This document shows, piece after piece, positions 24,022-35,749 of a stretch of 64,000 bases of DNA. The position numbers were made by a program, and so were the translations under genes. This DNA comes from Petunia secreta (Eukaryota > Streptophyta > Magnoliopsida > Solanales > Solanaceae): the NCBI GenBank assembly GCA_029990175.1, contig JARKIP010000010.1, positions 40,356,001-40,420,000 of the forward strand, in the 5' to 3' direction. Below the pieces are notes generated by a model. The model was not told the origin of the DNA, searched no databases, and saw nothing but the letters and a program-made list of their open reading frames with translations. Each line of letters opens with the position of its first letter. Within the stretch, counting starts at the first letter, position 1.

Positions 24022-26621
24022 ATGACATCTGAAAAGACTTCCATTCCACCAACCACCGCTGATATTGTCGTCTCCGCCGCGCCTGCCACCATAGCACTGC
24101 CACAGTCTATATTCTGAAGGAGTTCAGCTATGATGACGATTGCAAAGTAAGCCATCAAAGTCCATCTCAGCAAAAGTGGAAGAGAAATATTCCCGTTGAT
24201 GCTGTGTTTTGCGCCATTACTCCGGCTTCTGTGCCAAGACTTTGAGAGGAGTGTGGATGGAAAGAGGGCAAGGTCGAGATCGTGTGTCCTACAAAGGAAA
24301 TGACCTTGGCCACCCACCGTGAAAATTGCTCGATGGTTTTGACATACCCTTTCACGATCAGGTTCAAAATTCTCGATCGATCCTCTATTCGATGAATTTT
24401 CCGTCTCTACAAGATTTGTGTTGGGAAAATTTCTCCATCGATCTGGCGGCTGGTTGCCATGATGTGATGGATTTCTAAGAAGGCAGGAGTGGGACTGACA
24501 TTTCGACACATCCTCCATCTTTACTCCCCCCGAGTTTACAAAGCTGGGATAGTCACTCTACAGAAATAGGGTCAAAGGGCCCTGATTTTGAAAAATGATG
24601 ACTATCTTGGGGGTTGGGATCAACACTTTGTCTTTATCCCAACAAATCAACTTACTGCTCCAGGGGCAAGATTGCTTCCGGATACATGGAACCGAACACG
24701 TAAGTATCCGATATTTTGTTTTATTTTTTGACTTTCCTTTTCATTGTTTGTTAACTGCTTCCTTATTTCAGCCAACAAAGACTTATTCGAACTGGTTCTG
24801 AACATCGAGGAGTGGTTGATCAAGGTGTTGGATAAGACCACCAATGAAGAAAGAGCTTGGAAACCCATAGCCTACAGTCTGAAAGTGAGAGTCAAGCACC
24901 ATGGTATTGCTTTTCCTTTCTTTTCCTTCTCTTTGTTCGAATTGAGTTGCCTTTATTAATGGTGCAACTTCCTCAGGCATTATGGGTGTTGGGGGCGAGT
25001 CAAGTGGAGATGACGGCACAGAGGTGGTCGACGGAGAAGAGAAACCCGATGAAGCTCCTCCAAAAAAGAAGAAGAAGAAGAAGAAGAAGTTGAATTATCA
25101 TGAGGTTCAAGCAAACTTCATTGCTAAAACTGCTCAAAAGAAAAAGGAAAATGTGGAAAAGGAGAAGGCCAAAGCGGTGGCTGCACCCAAGCCCATTGAG
25201 GACGTGGTTACGGGGGCAGTCTTGGTTGTTGATGCCGTGAAGGTAGCCAAGAAAGGATTATTGGTTCGGTACGCTCCCGAGAAAGAGGTTGCCAAGGAAT
25301 AGGGCTCTGAGCAGCCGCTAAAGCGCCCAAAAAAGGTCGGAAAAAAGAAGATTCAAGAGGCGGTTGAGTAGCTTAAAGCAGCCGATGAATATGACGGCGC
25401 CCTTATTGCGGAGTTTGTTGCTGAGGGGCTTCCCCAACCTCCATTATCTCTGATAGTGGAAGTCACTTTAGGTTCGGGGGTAGGTCCGAAGGAGGGGCGA
25501 CAACTCTCATTCCCGTGGAATCAGTGCCCAAAGAAAGGAGAATGATAAAAGGTAAGTTGCCTCTTGATCGAGAGGTGGAGCCCGCAAAGTCTAAATATAC
25601 AGAAAGTTCAGGCTCATCATTTTATATTGCAGATCACGATGAGCCTGTAACTTCATTGCCAAAGGGAGAGGATGCGGCTGCTTACGCTGCTTTCAAGAGG
25701 GCTGACCCTGCCGGGGAGATAAAAGAGAGGTCGATTACTGTAACCGTCCCCAGAAATGTTGATTTGCTCAGATTTCCAAGGCACCTGCCCGTTTATCTAT
25801 ATGACGTCACCAGACCAATGGAGAGGGCCCGGATGAATTGCTACAGTGATTTGAACCTTGCCTCCCATGTCGTTTATGATGTTTTTCGGGTAAATTTTTT
25901 TTACCTTGCATGGATTTTCTTTTTACCTATTTCTTCTGACTTGGTTATTTCCTTGTTTTAGACCACTATATTAGCGATTGAAATAGTTGACCGCATCCAG
26001 TAACTCAAGGCTGAGATCGAGCGTCTACATAAACGGGCAGTTTTTTTGGCATCTGTCAAAAGTGCTTGTCATCAAAACCTTAAAGTTTTGAAGGTGAAGT
26101 ACTCCAGACTCGAGGTCGATTCGAATGATAGAGCGACTGCTCATGCTCTTCGTGAGTCTAAGTTGGAGTTATAAATTCGAGCACAGAGCGAGCAACTCGA
26201 GCGCGTTGAGTCCGATGTGGGAAGCAAATGTGCCAAGCTGGAGTTCGAGCTGAAGAATAGGGACTTAGAGATCACCAGGTTGAAGGATGATCTTCACACT
26301 CTGCAGGGGGACAAAGAAGCTTTGGTTGCTCAAACCAAGGACTTGACGGAGAGGAATTGAAGCCTTGTGAAGCACAATCAAGACCTAGGAATTGAGCTGG
26401 CCAGTGAGAAGGGGTTAATAGAGGATGAATTTGAAAGTCGTAAGGAGTTAATCCTTTCTGAATCCCAACGAGACGTCCTCCAAGAGATGTCTGAGCATTA
26501 AGTTAATGTGGCCGTTGAGCTAAAAGATGCCCTCCAGACTGTAAGAATGGCTCGTGAAGATCTTGGTCTTCCCCCGAGCTCTTCCGATAAAGAAGGAGAG
26601 TTTGACGAAGATGAAGAGTGA
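24022..26621 (+). pseudogene. Antisense accessory gene (aORF) of the Tat element, degenerate
   Basis: A gene-like unit lies on the strand opposite to gag-pol, between integrase and 3' LTR. It has a start at 24022 (MTSEKTSIPPTT), which runs 31 codons to a TGA at 24115. Downstream are three introns with clean GT-AG borders: 24700-24771, 24904-24976 and 25890-25961. Exon pieces encode a lysine-rich stretch (25060-25090, nine or more Lys, nuclear-signal-like), an acidic/basic region, and from 25962 a long heptad-rich coiled coil (LKAEIERLHKR, KLEFELKNRDLEITRLKDD). It ends in an acidic tail before TGA 26619-26621. Several in-frame stops (for example 24115, 25300, 26001) break it. Grande-type Tat elements are known to carry an antisense gene for a nuclear protein with its own promoter; this is inferred to be the same kind of gene. 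The product's function is unknown. Confidence 0.6.
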
Positions 26622-27689
26622 CTCCTCCAAGATCTCTTTGCTTTAGTTAGCTTATTTTGCTTTTATCTAGGGTATTTTCGACCAAGTATAGTGGTTGTAT
26701 TTGTAAAGACAATGAGTCCGTTTGGCCACTTTGATAAATGAATTTTTTCTTTCCATTTATTTGTGTTGTTTTTTAAAGATAAGGTATGTTCTATCGTTTT
26801 GAAGTTCCGACGACTTTATCGATTTTTCAAAAGATAGGTTATGTTTTTACCGTTTGAAGTTTCAACGACTCTGTTTTATTATCAGAAAGAGTTAAAAATA
26901 ATTGGGGCTCAAAGTAATGGTGCTTTATGAAGAATGACATCTCACTTTCATGTGAATGCACTCCTTGAACACTAAGTTCAGAAAATAAACTTTGAACACT
27001 TAGCCATTTTAACTAGCATAAAGAATGATGCCAAGTGTTTGACACGAAGTGCGTTTTTTTTATAGTAATATCGTCCGCTATCGGGCGCATAGTACATATT
27101 TTCCGACCTATTATAACGATCGATTTCTAAGTTTTGCCGTTTGAGGCACTTTTGAATATAAAGGCTAACACTTGGCCGCTAATGGATCGTTTACATATTT
27201 GTCGATCTAAACTCTGAATAATCCCCAGTGTGAGTGTTCGTTCTTCAATCGCAAAGGAATTTTATCCTCAATAAAAACTTGGGGCAGCCCCTAGTGTTTG
27301 GGCAATCCCAAGTCTGCAAGTGATCAATCAGTTTTCCTCCTTTTCCGTCCCCTAGTGTTTGGGTGCGAAGCATGAGGAGCCGGACACTGGTCCAACGTTT
27401 CCGTTTTACGATCCTTGGATTGTTTTCCTGAAACGAGGATGCAAAGAAGAAAAACAGAGTTGACTTAAATATGAAGACCACGTTAGAGTGTTCGTCATAC
27501 TTATCGACCCCGATTCAAAGCATCTTAGGCTCGAATGTTCGTGGATGATGTATGTCATCATTCGATTCCAACTATACCTATCATCTAAAAGTGTTAGTAC
27601 CAGAAACAATGATGGAATGTGTCCGAGTTGGAATAAGGAATGGAAATACATGAGGAGTAAAATAATTATATGGTACTGAGCATTTTTAG
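26622..27689. other. Non-coding 3' internal region of the Tat element
   Basis: Between the convergent ends of the antisense gene and integrase there is about 1 kb with no supported coding region. It probably contains the 3' UTR and polyadenylation signals for both. Short repeats such as cccctagtgtttgggt occur near 27290 and 27350. Confidence 0.5.
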
Positions 27690-28654
27690 AAGTAGTACTT
27701 CTTCAACTGGGTGATGTTCCAATTGAATTCGACCGGTTTTTAATCTAGTGTTTCAAGCCAATAAAATCCCTTACCGACCGCTCCTTTGACTCGATAAAGT
27801 CCTTCCCAATTTGCCTTCAACTTGCCCTCTTTGGGTTAATCCTTTTTTGGCCGTTTCTTTCTCAGCACTAATCACCTGCATTAAAAAGTTCGTTACTTGA
27901 TCTTCTTGTTGAGATAGTTTTATGCCCTTTGCTTTTGTGCTTGTATCCGGATCAAAGTCATGTCTCTGTTGCCTTCGGGTAAACTAAGTCCATCAACATG
28001 TCTTCCTTATTTGATTCATCGGTGGAGTGGGCGAATCGAAGACTTGGTTTACCGATTTCCACTGGAATCAACGCTCCATAGACAAGTGAAAACAGAGTCT
28101 CGCCAGTGTTGTTTTTTTACAGTTGTTTGATGAGCCCACAGCGCTCCTGGGAGTTCGTTCGGCCAATTTCCCTTTGACTTATCAATCTTCTTTTTCAAAT
28201 ACTCAATTATCGTCTTATTGGAAGACTCAACTTGTCCATTCGCACTTGGGTGATATAGAGTTAACGCAATTCGCTTGATCCTCCATTTCTTAAAGAAAGC
28301 TGTGATTTGCCTCCCAACGAACTGTTTGCCATTGTCGCATGTGATTTCCTTTGTAATTCAAAAATGGTACATGATGTTTTGATGGATAAACTTGATAACT
28401 TCATGTTCTCGTATCTTTTCTAAGGCAATTGCTTCTACCCATTTAGAAAAATAGTCAGTTAAAATTAAAATAAATTTTACCCCACTAGGAGTGGTTTGAA
28501 GCGGCCTGACCAAATCCATCTCCCATTTCATAAACGGCCACGGTGACGTGACCGAATGAAGGGGCTTTGCTTGCTGATGAATGAGGTTGTCGTGCCGTTG
28601 ACACTTGTCGCATTTTTGGACGAAGGCCTTAGAATCTTATCCCATTGTCGGCCA
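27690..28654 (-). pseudogene. Tat-element integrase, downstream part
   Basis: Minus-strand translation shows the Cys pair of the zinc-binding region (KCDKCQRHD), the catalytic core with DYFSKWVEA and YHPSANGQVES, and the C-terminal region ANWEGLYRV. Stops and frameshifts interrupt it, one just before DNGKQF. The N-terminal part is on the other side of the nested insertion, at about 54043-54130. Confidence 0.75.
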
Positions 28655-28659
28655 ATAGT
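28655..28659. repeat. Left target-site duplication ATAGT of the middle element
   Basis: Matched by ATAGT at 54038-54042. Removing the insertion and one TSD copy gives continuous integrase-region DNA, which confirms the insertion point. Confidence 0.85.
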
Positions 28660-29039
28660 TGTTGACACCCAATTTTGTTCCGAAATTTTTAATTATTTAA
28701 AATAAACTTTATTTTAAAAATCAAAGACGAATTAGTTAATTTTGAAGAAAAGAAGGCCATAACTGCATTCCATAGCCCTAAATCAGTCCCACCCGTGCAA
28801 AGCCCCCTTTTAACTTAAAATCCCTAATCTATTATCCCTAATCAGAAAAACACCGGACCCTTTTTCCATTTCCAACCCGTGAAATCCCAAAACCCGACCC
28901 ATAATTCCCATTCTCTTCTTCTCCGTACAAGCAGCGAATAGGAATCACGCAGCTTTGTCCTTATTCATTCAGAACCCTATCCAATTCTAGCCGTTGGAGG
29001 GTTCTTTTGGGTATTTCCTTCCACCTCTAGAACCCTAAT

Positions 29040-29054
29040 GGGGGATATAAAAGC
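29040..29054 (+). promoter_or_regulatory. TATA box of the middle element
   Basis: gggatataaaagc lies about 385 bases from the left end of the element, followed by a purine-rich then T-rich transcribed-type region. It is consistent with a U3/R boundary in an LTR. Confidence 0.4.
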
Positions 29055-31348
29055 TGAAGTTGTAGGTAAAATGAGGAGGGCCGGCAGTAGGGGGTGGGAG
29101 TTCATAGAAGCAGCAGCTAAAAAAAAGAAAAAAGGAGGAGGGATGGGAAAAATAGAGAAACGGCAGAATATAAAAGGCATATAAGTTATTCAGTTTTCAA
29201 GATATAGAGAATGCTACTGGTTTTTGTTAGATTTTGTTTATCGCTTCTGTGTTAGTCGAGTCGACGACCTTGCTAGAGTTGTGGCACTTAGTCGAGTCGC
29301 GCTTCCTTCGGATCCTCGCCCTAGTCACTGCTCACAAAAAGGTAAACACCTCGACTTATTTTAGTTCTTAATTATCTGAGTGATATGTTGATTCGTTTAT
29401 GTATCGTCGTTAAATCTAAAATGTTATGGTCGCTTTGCATATGAAATGCATCTGTGTTGTCTTTCTTTTAGTGCTTAAATGTCTTACTGTCTTAATCTTT
29501 ATTGTTTCATCATGTCTTGGTTAAATTAGAATTATATTCAGTATATTTGGCTTGGTGGCTTTTAGATCGAACATAATAAGTTCTATTTGTCCGGTTAGGT
29601 ATCGAGTTTTAGAATAGGAGTTTATTTGGAGCTTGTATCTCTGTATTTTAGTAGCTGGAGGGTTTGTTTTAGTAAGTTGCAGGTATTGTAAAGGTGTGAG
29701 GTAGTTTGCAGGTCGCTTGTTGGTTGTTTTAAGAGATTTGCTTTGGGTTTTTGGTGTGCTGATGAAATTCAGGGTTGGTTCTGATGCCTGTTTGGTTATG
29801 TAGTTGGGTATGAGAGGTATCTGTATAGTGTGGGAGTTTGAGTTTTGGTTCTTAGAGTTTTCAGGGAGTGTTGGAGGTTGTTCCTTGTTTCTGTTTCAGT
29901 CCGGGAGTGGTGTAAAGGGGTCTGGTATCCTAAAGAGGTGTTCAGGTTGTTTGTTGGTGAAGTAGATAGGAGGAGAGGGTTGTCTATTTCTTTATGATGT
30001 GTGTGTATGTTGCAGGCAGCATAGGAGTTGTTTAGCTTATTTTAGAGGTTGGTTAGGTAGTTGTTCAAGTGTGAGGGGCTGTTTTGCAGGTCCATGAGCA
30101 GGTGATGTTTTATTTTGTTGTTTGAGTATGCAAATGGTGCAAGAATGTCATGATGGCCTGGGGTATTTGTGGGTAGCTTGCAGGTGTTCAGGCAGTCTGC
30201 TGTGTCTCTGGTTCTTGATTTCCATGGGTTAGACGAGTGCAGGGCATTGTGAGGGAGGTCTGATGAGGCTGCTCCTTGATGTTTGAGGATGGTTATTGAT
30301 GGTGAAATGTTTCAGGAAGTATTTGTGAATGTTTGCTCTAGGTTCTTGGTGGTTTAATGAGTGTGTTCCCAAGCTTTGGTTTGTGGTGTGTGTTTCCCCT
30401 TTCAAGCTCCCATTTCCCCTTTGTTTTCTTCTCTCCCCTTTCCCTTGTTTTCTTGTTTAGTTTCCCTGGAATTGGCCATGTAACGACCCTCAAATAGTCG
30501 TTACGGGATCCGGGACCTCGATTTGCGTGTCGATAGTTCCAAAAGCTCCGCTAGGTCATTTATGACCCGTCTGTGAAATCTGAGTCGAAACGGAGTCCGT
30601 TTGATAGGTTTTCGAGAAAAGGATCCGTTTATGAAATTCCGGAAAGGAATTTGGGGTTTCGATAGGTCGTTTTGAGTAAACGAACCCCGATGGAAAATCC
30701 GAGCGCACCGTTAGGTCCGTCTCGTCATTTATGATATGTAGCAACCTTCAAAATTGAAAACGGACCTCGTTTGATAGGACTTGTGATAAAGTCCCCGTTT
30801 CGGAAGTTTAAAAGAGTTAAAAGAGGTTTCCGAGCTCGATTTGAGCAAATGAGCTCCGATGAGAGATCCGAAAGTTCCGATAGGTTCGTATAGTCATTTG
30901 TGACTTGTAGCAACTTTCGGAATTGGATTCCGAGGTCGTTTGGTTAAATTTCGCTATTTTGGCGAAAGTCGAAAATTGAACCTTTGCCGTGGGACCCACT
31001 TTTTGAGTTCCGGAGGTCCGAATTGAGTTCCGTCTTGACGAGCATGTCACCCAAGTATTTTATGGCTTGTGTGCAAAATTTGGCATCATTCTGAGCTTCG
31101 TAGGGTCCCGTTTTGCCCCTAAAACAGTAGAAAATCTGGTGCGACTTTTCTGTTCTGTTTTGGCGCAAACAGCCGGATAAACGCTGATTTTCCGGCCAAT
31201 CCGTAAGGAACTAGGAAAAACTCAAAACATGAAAGTTGTAGCCCTTTGAGTTGTGGTTCGAATGGCACCGGTTTCAGGTTATTTGGATATTCCTATCAAA
31301 AGTTATGATTTTTTCAAAAGAAGCTGTCATAGAGGCAAAAAAAACTGC

Positions 31349-31356
31349 TATAAAAA
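31349..31356 (+). promoter_or_regulatory. TATA box of the 5' LTR
   Basis: TATAAAAA at LTR position 871, repeated in the 3' LTR at 49633-49640. The three truncated internal LTRs end at position 777 and therefore lack it. Confidence 0.6.
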
Positions 31357-32395
31357 GGCCATTTCGGGCCATTTCGGTTCATAACTTATAAAAATCATTT
31401 GGTGAGCTCTTGAGGCGATTTTTGGGTATTTCTTGAAGACCCAATCATACTTACACTTAAGGTAAGCCCTTTCAATCCATCTTTATGTTGATTAACACAA
31501 GAATCAAAGGGTTGATTCTTGGAAATGGGTTAGAACCCTAGATTCTTAAGAATTGGGGAAAGACATCGAGCAAGGCTCGCATGTGGAATCTAAGTGTACT
31601 TTTGGACTCACGGGAGCGTGGGGAGTCCGGAAAAGTACATTTTGTAAATTTAGGGCTCGGCCCTACCCGGGGGCATTTTGGTAATTTTTACCCTAGGATG
31701 CCTATAGGCTTAAATAGCTATAATTGAGCACTCATATGTGCTATATCTTGTCTTAATAGACCTAGTGGAGAGTCCTTCGCGGACAAGGCGAGCGGGAAAG
31801 GAGATTCTTCCCGTCATTTGAGCCCGAATTTCGAGGTAAGTGAGACTTGACCTCTATTGTGCTTGCGGACTCTTCCTTCATGCTAGTATGCTTCATGTAC
31901 GCATATATATACCTAACAATGGTTAGGATTAATGATGTGAATTACTTGCTATTATTGTTTGTTATAAATAGCGAGATTGTGACTCGACCGAGGTATGTGC
32001 CGGTCTAAACGCTACGTCGAGGTAGCTTAAATTTATATCGTAGTAACGCTTGCTACGCCATGCTTAGATAACAAGAACTTGGGACATGGCCGAGGATGTT
32101 GCCGGCATGTCATGATAAATGTCTTGCCGAGGATTTTGCCGGCTTTTGTATGATATTGGTACTTGATTTGTTCACGTGCCGGGTTGGGTAGTGCTGTCTA
32201 TACGTAACCTTGGGTTGGACGACATGGGAGTAGGGATTGTACCCCCAAACTGTGGTCGGATTAACCTTCGCCTTACGTTCAGCTAGCATAACCAACCTGG
32301 GTTACGGTGACTGTGAAATATTATCGTTATTAATATTTCTGTTATTATTTCTGTTATTGTTATTAATGTCGTGGATATTAATACTGTTCGAGGGA

Positions 32396-32560
32396 CACTT
32401 GACAGGGGGTGTGGTGTCGCCTATACTATGAGATGTGTCACACTTGACAGGGGGTGTGGTGTGGACACTTGATCTTTGAGATGTGACACACTTGACAGGG
32501 GGTGTGGTGTGGTCACTTGATTTATTGAGATACGACGCACTTGACAGGGGGTGTGGTGCG
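32396..32560 (+). repeat. Minisatellite within the LTR
   Basis: Four copies of a core beginning cacttgacagggggtgtgg start at 32396, 32441, 32489 and 32538, spaced 45-49 bp apart. The same array lies in the 3' LTR from 50680. Confidence 0.85.
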
Positions 32561-33312
32561 ATCGTAGACAGATTTGAGATGAGCCAACAACTACGGGTCG
32601 TTGGTCTACTTATTCATGATTGTGATAGTGACTTCGGGTCACGGTATATGGTTGATACTTAGCAGTAGTGTTGCTAGTCCATCGTAGGTCTAGGTTAGTC
32701 GGCACAGGAGTAGAGATTGGACCTCCAAACCGCCGCTGAGTTGACCTATGCCTTACGTTGGATGGGCATAATCCTTGAGACTTCTGGTTACTACTTGTGT
32801 GTATGGAATGTGTTACATCTATTTGTGATTTCACTACTTTATTGTATGATTACTATAGTATGTTGTTGCTTATGATGCATGTAGCGACTTGTCCCGCAAG
32901 GGTACCTTAGCGGGTCTGTCAGTGATCTTACTGGGCTTCGGCTCATAACTTACTCTGCTACGCGCGCAGGTCCTTCATCCAGTCAGCAGCCCGGACGTTA
33001 GCGGTTCTCGAGGCTTCTGAGACTTTTGATTGAGGTGAGCCGACCACACAGACCGTGGTGGCATACCGCCGGAGTCACTTAGAGATAGGACTCAGATTTC
33101 TTTGATGTATATTCATACTTTATTGAGTCACTCTTAGAATGCTCCAATTCTTTTGTGGATATATTCTTTTGGACTTCACCCTTTTATATTTATATATCCA
33201 TTTATGATCTTTTCACATTATTGTTCTTTTCCGCATCTTGTTTCATTGGTTCGCCTAGGCAAATGTTGTTTAGGTGCCATCACGAGCCCTTGGAAATTGG
33301 GTCGTGACAGTT

Positions 33313-33324
33313 TGGTATCAGAGC
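33313..33324 (+). other. Primer binding site of the inner chromovirus
   Basis: TGGTATCAGAGC lies three bases after the 5' LTR. It is the standard plant primer binding site complementary to the 3' end of initiator tRNA-Met. Confidence 0.85.
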
Positions 33325-33517
33325 CCTAGGTTCTAATTCGAGTCCTAGGAGTCTTGGAGCAGTGTCTGAGTAGAGTCTTGCTTATGGGTATGTTGTCGAC
33401 CATACTTATGAGCGAGAGGCTACAAGGGCATGTTAGGAAATATTTTCCCTTCGTTTCATCTCTATTCGTGCTGAGTAGCTTATATAGGTGCTGACCCTTT
33501 TTCGTGTATTGTATCAG

Positions 33518-35495
33518 ATGGCGAGGACGCGAGCATCCTCAGCCAGGAGGGCTGCATCTTCTACACCCGCGTCTGCGGGAGAGCCATCAGCACCTACGCA
33601 GCCGCCAGCTGCTAAGAAGACTCGGGCAGGCCGCCCGTCAGCCACTAGGCAGGACACAGCTATCCCTGCGGTGTCCGCAGCGACTCTGTCAGCATCTATT
33701 CCCCCTGTGCCTGCTGTTGTGCCAGGCACCGTTGTGATCTCTTCAGAGGAGTATATGAGACTGATGGCCTTGTCTAGCCATCAGGTCCCTGTCAGAGATG
33801 ATGTTGCAGCTCCTGTTTCGGCTCCTCAGCCGACCACACCTGTTATGAGCACGCCTACTTCTGAGGCTGCTCCTGATCATATTGCCCAGCCTTCTGCTTC
33901 TGCTCCTCAGACAGGTCCTGTTATTTCTACTCCTCCTATGGGCACTGTGGAGGTTGCCAAGAGGATAGAGTCATTCATGAAGCTTTAGCCTCCAGAGTTC
34001 GACGGTACCTCAGCTACATGTACTGCCCAGAGGTACATTCAGAAGTGTGAGAAGATTTTGACAGTTCTTGGTACTAGAGACACCTTAGGGGTGCAGTGTG
34101 CTTCTTTCAGATTATCGGGAGATGCGGAGACATGGTAGGTCTCCATGATGCGGCAGAGGTCTAGTGACCTCCCTCCTTTGTCTTGGGCTGAGTTTGTGTC
34201 TATGTTCATGAGCAGGTTCGTGCCCCAGAGTCAGCACGATGCTCAGAGGCGCGAGTTTGAGTGGTTGAGGCAGGGAAACCTGTCTGTTTCAGAGTATGAC
34301 ACCAGGTTCTTGTGGTTGTCTCAGTTTGCGCCGGCTATGGTGGCTCAGGAGAGGGACAAGGTCCTCCGGTTTATTGAGGGTCTTCATCCCCGCTTGCAGG
34401 TAGCTGTTGCCCCTGATATGGGCAACAAGTCATATTTTGAGATAGTTGATGTGGCGCGGCGGATGGAGGATATCTTCGCCAGGGCTGACGCGGAGAGGGC
34501 GGCCAAGAGATCGCGTCAGTCTGGTGGGTATAGTGGATCCGCTCAGAGGGTCAGGGTCATCAGGGCCGTTCTCAGTCTAGGCCCCAGGCTGCTGCTTTGC
34601 CTGCCCAGGATTTTTCTTCAAAGACCCCGAGGCCTCAGTCATCCCAGAGGCGGGGTGGCTCTTCGCAGTCTGGTCCGCCGCAGTGCGGGAGGTGCCATCA
34701 GAGGCATCATGGGAGGTGTTCGTCAAGAGGTGGTCATGGCAGAGATGGTAGAGGCGGTAGAGGAGGTAGAGGTGATGGATGCTTTGAGTGTGGGTCTCCA
34801 GAGCACTATGTCAGGAGTTGCCCTTATGTTTCATCAGGTCGCCAGGGATCCGCAGCTATGGTACCATCTAGTCCTCAGGCCGCCAGGCCCGTTTCTCAGA
34901 TTCCTCCTAGACAGCAGTCTCAGAGAGCTCCGGGTTCAGGAGGCTCGGCGCAGGTCTATGCTATGACTCGTCAGGATGCTGAGGCATCCATTGATGTCAT
35001 CACAGGTATTATTTCTGTCTGTGGCCGCGATGCTTATGCTCTTATTGATCCGGGGTCTACCTATTCGTATGTGTCGCCGGGATTTGCCCCTTGCTTGGGC
35101 AGGGATCTGGTCTTCTTAGATGATCCCTTTATGGTTGCCACCCCTGTCGGGTCTTCTATATGTGTAGATAGGGGTTATCGGCAGTGTATGATCTCCATCT
35201 GTGGTGTAGAGTCCTTAGTGGACCTGATGCTGCTCGATATGTCTGATTTCGATGTCATTATGGGCATGGATTGGCTGGCTTCCTGTCATGCGACTTTGGA
35301 TTGCCATGCCAAGTCCGTGACGATCGAGGCAGAGGGTGAGTCTCGGGTTGTATGGAGAGGTTCCAGGCCTTCTCCGAAGAGTAGGATCATTTATTTCTTG
35401 GAGGCGCAGAGGATGATATCTAGTGGGTGCGAGGGATATATTGCTTCAGTTCGGGATGTCCGGGCAGAGGAGTTATCCCTTGATAGAGTTCCGCC
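33518..35495 (+). pseudogene. gag-protease segment of copy 1, interrupted
   Basis: gag starts at ATG 33518 (MARTRASSARRA). A proline/alanine-rich N-terminus is followed by the capsid-like region (LSWAEFVSMFMSRF, WLRQGNLSVSEYD), a CCHC zinc knuckle (CFECGSPEHYVRSC, about 34780-34820) and an aspartic protease (ALIDPGSTYSYVSP, VIMGMDWL, about 35035-35280). Breaks: in-frame TAG at 33986-33988 and 34136-34138, and a frameshift near 34545. The frame then runs to about 35495, where it abruptly meets the RNase H end. RT and most of RNase H are missing from this copy. Confidence 0.85.
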
Positions 35496-35749
35496 GCTGG
35501 TTAGAGCTGCTGAAGGATTATGATCTTTCTATCCGGTATCATCCCGGAAAGGCTAATGTGTTAGCCGATGCCTTGAGTAGGAAGTCCATGGGTAGCCTCG
35601 CCTATCTTGATGCTGATATGAGGCCGTTGGCCCGTGAGTTGCAGGCTTTGTCCATTAGTGGGGTTCGGTTTGATGATTCTGTTCCAGGCCGGGTGCTTGC
35701 ATATGTGGGGTCTCAGTCGTCTTTAGCTTCCCAGATTCGGGAAAGGTAG
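35490..35749 (+). pseudogene. Truncated RNase H tail of copy 1
   Basis: From the sequence cgccgctggttagag onward, copy 1 matches the tandem units exactly in kind. The C-terminal part of RNase H/connection is present (NVLADALSR), but nothing of RT. It is in a different frame from the upstream protease. It ends in the TAG at 35747-35749 shared by all copies. Confidence 0.85.

Larger units (their letters stand above)
30479..33309 (+). repeat. 5' LTR of the inner chromovirus
   Basis: It starts TGTAACGACC and ends GGTCGTGACA. A perfect 8-bp inverted repeat (GTAACGAC at 30480-30487, GTCGTTAC at 30497-30504) forms a hairpin at the very 5' edge. TATAAAAA lies at 31349-31356 (LTR position 871). A four-copy minisatellite lies at 32396-32560. 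Confidence 0.92.

Noticed and set aside
24006..24518. Minus-strand 170-codon open frame in the Tat element
   Set aside because: It overlaps the 5' exon region of the antisense gene, has no recognisable domain, and has no promoter or splice context.
32110..32431. Short open frames on both strands within the LTR (also 50394-50715)
   Set aside because: They sit in transcribed non-coding LTR DNA; compositional only, no domain.
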